This document shows positions 33,456 through 35,274 of a stretch of 35,274 bases of DNA, in pieces. Both the position numbers and the translations under genes were made by a program. Where the stretch lies: the NCBI GenBank assembly GCA_031292275.1, contig JARLHL010000076.1:1-35274 (forward strand), written 5' to 3'. Source of the stretch: Desulfocapsaceae bacterium (GTDB taxonomy: Bacteria; Desulfobacterota; Desulfobulbia; Desulfobulbales; Desulfocapsaceae). Each line of letters begins with the position of its first letter. Position 1 is the stretch's first letter. The notes beneath the pieces are model-generated. The model was not told the DNA's origin. It did no database searches and saw only the letters and a program-made list of their open reading frames with translations.

Positions 33456-34925
33456 ATGAGTCACTGTCCAAACCTTGTGCGGTTTACCGAAATGGTCATA
33501 TTTTGCTTATGCCTTCTGCCCGCGACCGCTCAAACTACCCATGCTGAGGAAACATCACCTGCTTCATCGGCAGATCAAACTGACAGCGGTGCACCTCCTG
33601 CAGCAGAGGCTCCGACGGGCCTATGGGAACGCCCAAATTTCCTTGGCGATATGGGTGGCCTGCGAACGGTTCTCGGGAACTATGGCATCACCTTTGGTCT
33701 CACGGAGACAAGCGAGGTGTTGGGCAATACGACTGGTGGCCTGCACCGCGGTTTTGCCTATGAAGGCTTGACGACGATGACCTTGACTATGGACACAGAT
33801 AAAGCATTCAACTGGTCGGGTGGGACATTCAATGTCAGTGCCCTGCAGATACACGGCCGCAACCTGAGCGCCGACAACCTCGACAATCTTCAGACTGTAA
33901 GCGGGATTGAAGCATCTGATTCGACACGACTCTGGGAACTCTGGTTCCAACAGGCATTTTTAGACGGCAAGGCTGACCTGAAGATCGGCCAGCAGAGCAT
34001 CGACCAGGAGTTCATGACCAGCCAATGCTCTAGTCTGTATGTCAATACCATGATGGGCTGGCCGATGGTCCCCTCTGCCGACCTTTATGCTGGTGGACCA
34101 GCCTATCCCTTGTCCTCGCTTGGTGTCCGTTTACAGGGGCAACCGACTGAATCGTTGAAACTGCTGGGCGGAGTGTTCAACGACAACCCCCCCGGCGGCC
34201 CCTTCAACGACGATTCCCAGCTGCGGGGCAATGAAGCCTCCGGTGTGCGATTCAACCTGAACACCGGGGCTCTTTTCATTGGGGAGGTGCAATATTTGGT
34301 CAACCCGCCCTCAGGCGACAAAAATACCCCGAGCAAAGATACCGGCGGCTTGCCCGGTACATACAAGCTGGGCGCCTGGTACGACACCGGGAACTTCTTT
34401 GATCAAAGATTCGACACAGGCGGTCTGTCATTGGCCAATCCGGCCAGCAACAGCCATCCACGAACGTACGGGGGCAATTTCAGCATTTACAGTGTTGCCG
34501 ACCAAATGGTATGGCGTCAGTCGGACGGTCCCCGCTCAATCGGTGTGTTTGCCCGAATTATGGGCGCTCCTGCTGATCGCAATCTGATCGACTGGAGCCT
34601 GAATGCAGGTGTGAACCTAAAAGGCCTTGTCCCGGGGCGTGATGACGACACCTTCGGCATTGGTTATGGATGGGCGCATGTCAGCAATCAGGCGAGTGAC
34701 CTCGACAGAGATACAGGCGTATTCAAGGGGACGGTCTACCCCATTCGCGACTCCGAACAGTTCATCGAGGTAACTTATCAATATCAGGTAGCACCCTGGT
34801 GGATCATTCAGCCTGACATGCAGTATATCATCAACCCAGGCGGAGGACTCTCAAACCCACTCAATCCCTCAGAGCGCATTGGCAATGAGTTGGTTGTCGG
34901 CATACGCACAACAATCATATTTTGA
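33456..34925 (+). CDS. OprB-type outer membrane porin, probably Zur-controlled
   Basis: The 489-residue protein starts with a signal peptide (about 1-30, ending THAEE) followed by a linker rich in Ala, Ser and Pro, then an OprB/carbohydrate-selective porin domain. Landmarks are WERPNFLGDMGG near the start, LWELWFQQAFLDGKADLKIGQ in the middle, YPLSSLGVRL, and a C-terminus ending in phenylalanine (RTTIIF), the usual outer-membrane barrel sorting signal. OprB proteins are best known for sugar uptake in Pseudomonas. Here the divergent znuA gene and shared Zur-like operators suggest a channel induced by zinc shortage; its solute is inferred, not shown. No TonB-box or plug domain is present. The IS element begins 22 bases after the stop. 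Confidence 0.87.
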   Translation: MSHCPNLVRFTEMVIFCLCLLPATAQTTHAEETSPASSADQTDSGAPPAAEAPTGLWERPNFLGDMGGLRTVLGNYGITFGLTETSEVLGNTTGGLHRGFAYEGLTTMTLTMDTDKAFNWSGGTFNVSALQIHGRNLSADNLDNLQTVSGIEASDSTRLWELWFQQAFLDGKADLKIGQQSIDQEFMTSQCSSLYVNTMMGWPMVPSADLYAGGPAYPLSSLGVRLQGQPTESLKLLGGVFNDNPPGGPFNDDSQLRGNEASGVRFNLNTGALFIGEVQYLVNPPSGDKNTPSKDTGGLPGTYKLGAWYDTGNFFDQRFDTGGLSLANPASNSHPRTYGGNFSIYSVADQMVWRQSDGPRSIGVFARIMGAPADRNLIDWSLNAGVNLKGLVPGRDDDTFGIGYGWAHVSNQASDLDRDTGVFKGTVYPIRDSEQFIEVTYQYQVAPWWIIQPDMQYIINPGGGLSNPLNPSERIGNELVVGIRTTIIF

Positions 34926-34928
34926 TCA

Positions 34929-34954
34929 ACATTGACCTGTCGTACATTGACCTG
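34929..34954. repeat. Direct repeat ACATTGACCTG at the IS left border
   Basis: ACATTGACCTG occurs at 34929-34939 and again at 34944-34954, 15 bases apart. The second copy runs into TGACCTGCCCCCC, a typical IS3-family terminal sequence. The first may be a duplicated end fragment or part of the target. Confidence 0.5.
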
Positions 34955-35274
34955 CCCCCCAAGAATAGTTCCACAAATTATGTTATATTTGGGGAAGAAT
35001 TAAAAAAGGGGTAATTATCTTATGGGAAAACGAGGCTATCAACCGGAACAAATTATTTCGAAGTTGCGTGAAGCAGAAATTCTTTTAAGTATCGGGCACT
35101 CAGTGCAAGCAGCAGCCCGGAAAATCGGCGTTACTGAACAGACGGACTACCGCTGGCGCAAGGAGCACAGTGGTATGAAGATCGATCAGGCCAAGCGTCT
35201 TAAAGAGGTGGAGAAAGAGAACAGCAGGCTGAGGAAATTGGTTGCTGACCTCTCCTTGGACAACGCCATTTTAA
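34948..35274 (+). mobile_element. IS3-family insertion sequence, left part
   Basis: The element probably begins at TGACCTGCCCCCC (34948-34960), which matches the terminal inverted repeat of IS407-like IS3 elements. It contains the start of OrfA and continues past the window. The right end, OrfB and the target duplication cannot be seen. Confidence 0.7.
35022..35274 (+). CDS. IS3-family transposase OrfA, 3' end beyond window
   Basis: The 84 visible residues are the N-terminal transposase_8 helix-turn-helix of an IS3-family OrfA: MGKRGYQPEQIISKLREAE, then the DNA-binding stretch IGVTEQTDYRWRKE, then the leucine-zipper segment DQAKRLKEVEKENSRLRKL. The usual TEQTYYRW motif has Asp for the first Tyr, an unusual but possibly neutral change. 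OrfA is normally joined with OrfB by a programmed -1 frameshift; the shift site lies beyond the window. A weak AAAAGGGG ribosome binding site precedes the ATG. Confidence 0.9.
   Translation, partial: MGKRGYQPEQIISKLREAEILLSIGHSVQAAARKIGVTEQTDYRWRKEHSGMKIDQAKRLKEVEKENSRLRKLVADLSLDNAIL

Noticed and set aside
1-35274. CRISPR array, prophage or toxin-antitoxin system
   Set aside because: No spaced repeat arrays, phage structural genes or paired small toxin-antitoxin frames could be seen on either strand.

Overview
The window looks like chromosomal DNA of a Gram-negative delta-type proteobacterium (Desulfobacterota, possibly Desulfobulbales). This placement is inferred from the gene content: FtsEX-EnvC-CtpA, the cdaA-cdaR-glmM order, a TIGR03790 protein, a DUF748 giant protein, a sigma-54 activator beside a PilZ gene, and AmrB/Memo. 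Most of the window (about 1-28.2 kb) is densely packed housekeeping and envelope genes. The last 7 kb is looser, has longer gaps and ends in an insertion sequence.

Layout of the core part: (1) ileS-lspA-fabD on the minus strand (fabD is cut by the window edge) for isoleucine tRNA charging, lipoprotein signal peptide removal and fatty acid synthesis. (2) ftsE-ftsX-envC-ctpA on the plus strand, a division and peptidoglycan-remodelling operon with a clear sigma-70-type promoter; the EnvC LytM domain has lost its zinc ligands and is probably an activator, not an enzyme. (3) era on the minus strand, then a plus-strand RNase II-type exonuclease. (4) A minus-strand cluster: K+ channel with RCK domains and a fused receiver domain, then cdaA (diadenylate cyclase), cdaR (YbbR) and glmM. 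This puts c-di-AMP synthesis, its regulator, a cell-wall precursor enzyme and a potassium channel together. (5) A 1185-residue DUF748 periplasmic protein, converging with an exported TIGR03790 protein of unknown function. (6) A PAS/AAA+/Fis sigma-54 activator followed by a PilZ (c-di-GMP-binding) gene with a well-matched -24/-12 promoter in front. (7) An AmpG-like transporter, then cysS and amrB, and a tRNA-Gln(CUG) with its own promoter and terminator.

The accessory part (28.3 kb to the end) has an 817-base stretch with no convincing gene, a YkgJ-type cysteine-cluster protein, a Zur-type Fur regulator, znuA-znuC-znuB, and a divergent OprB-type porin. The porin and znuA share an intergenic region with two near-identical Zur-box-like sites, so this reads as a complete zinc-starvation import module with its own outer-membrane channel. 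An IS3-family element starts 22 bases after the porin and runs off the window.

Most notable observations: the channel-RCK-receiver fusion next to the c-di-AMP operon; the sigma-54 promoter linking the activator to the PilZ gene; and the zinc module in which an OprB-type porin shares tandem operators with znuA. All family calls come from reading motifs in the translations; no database search was possible.
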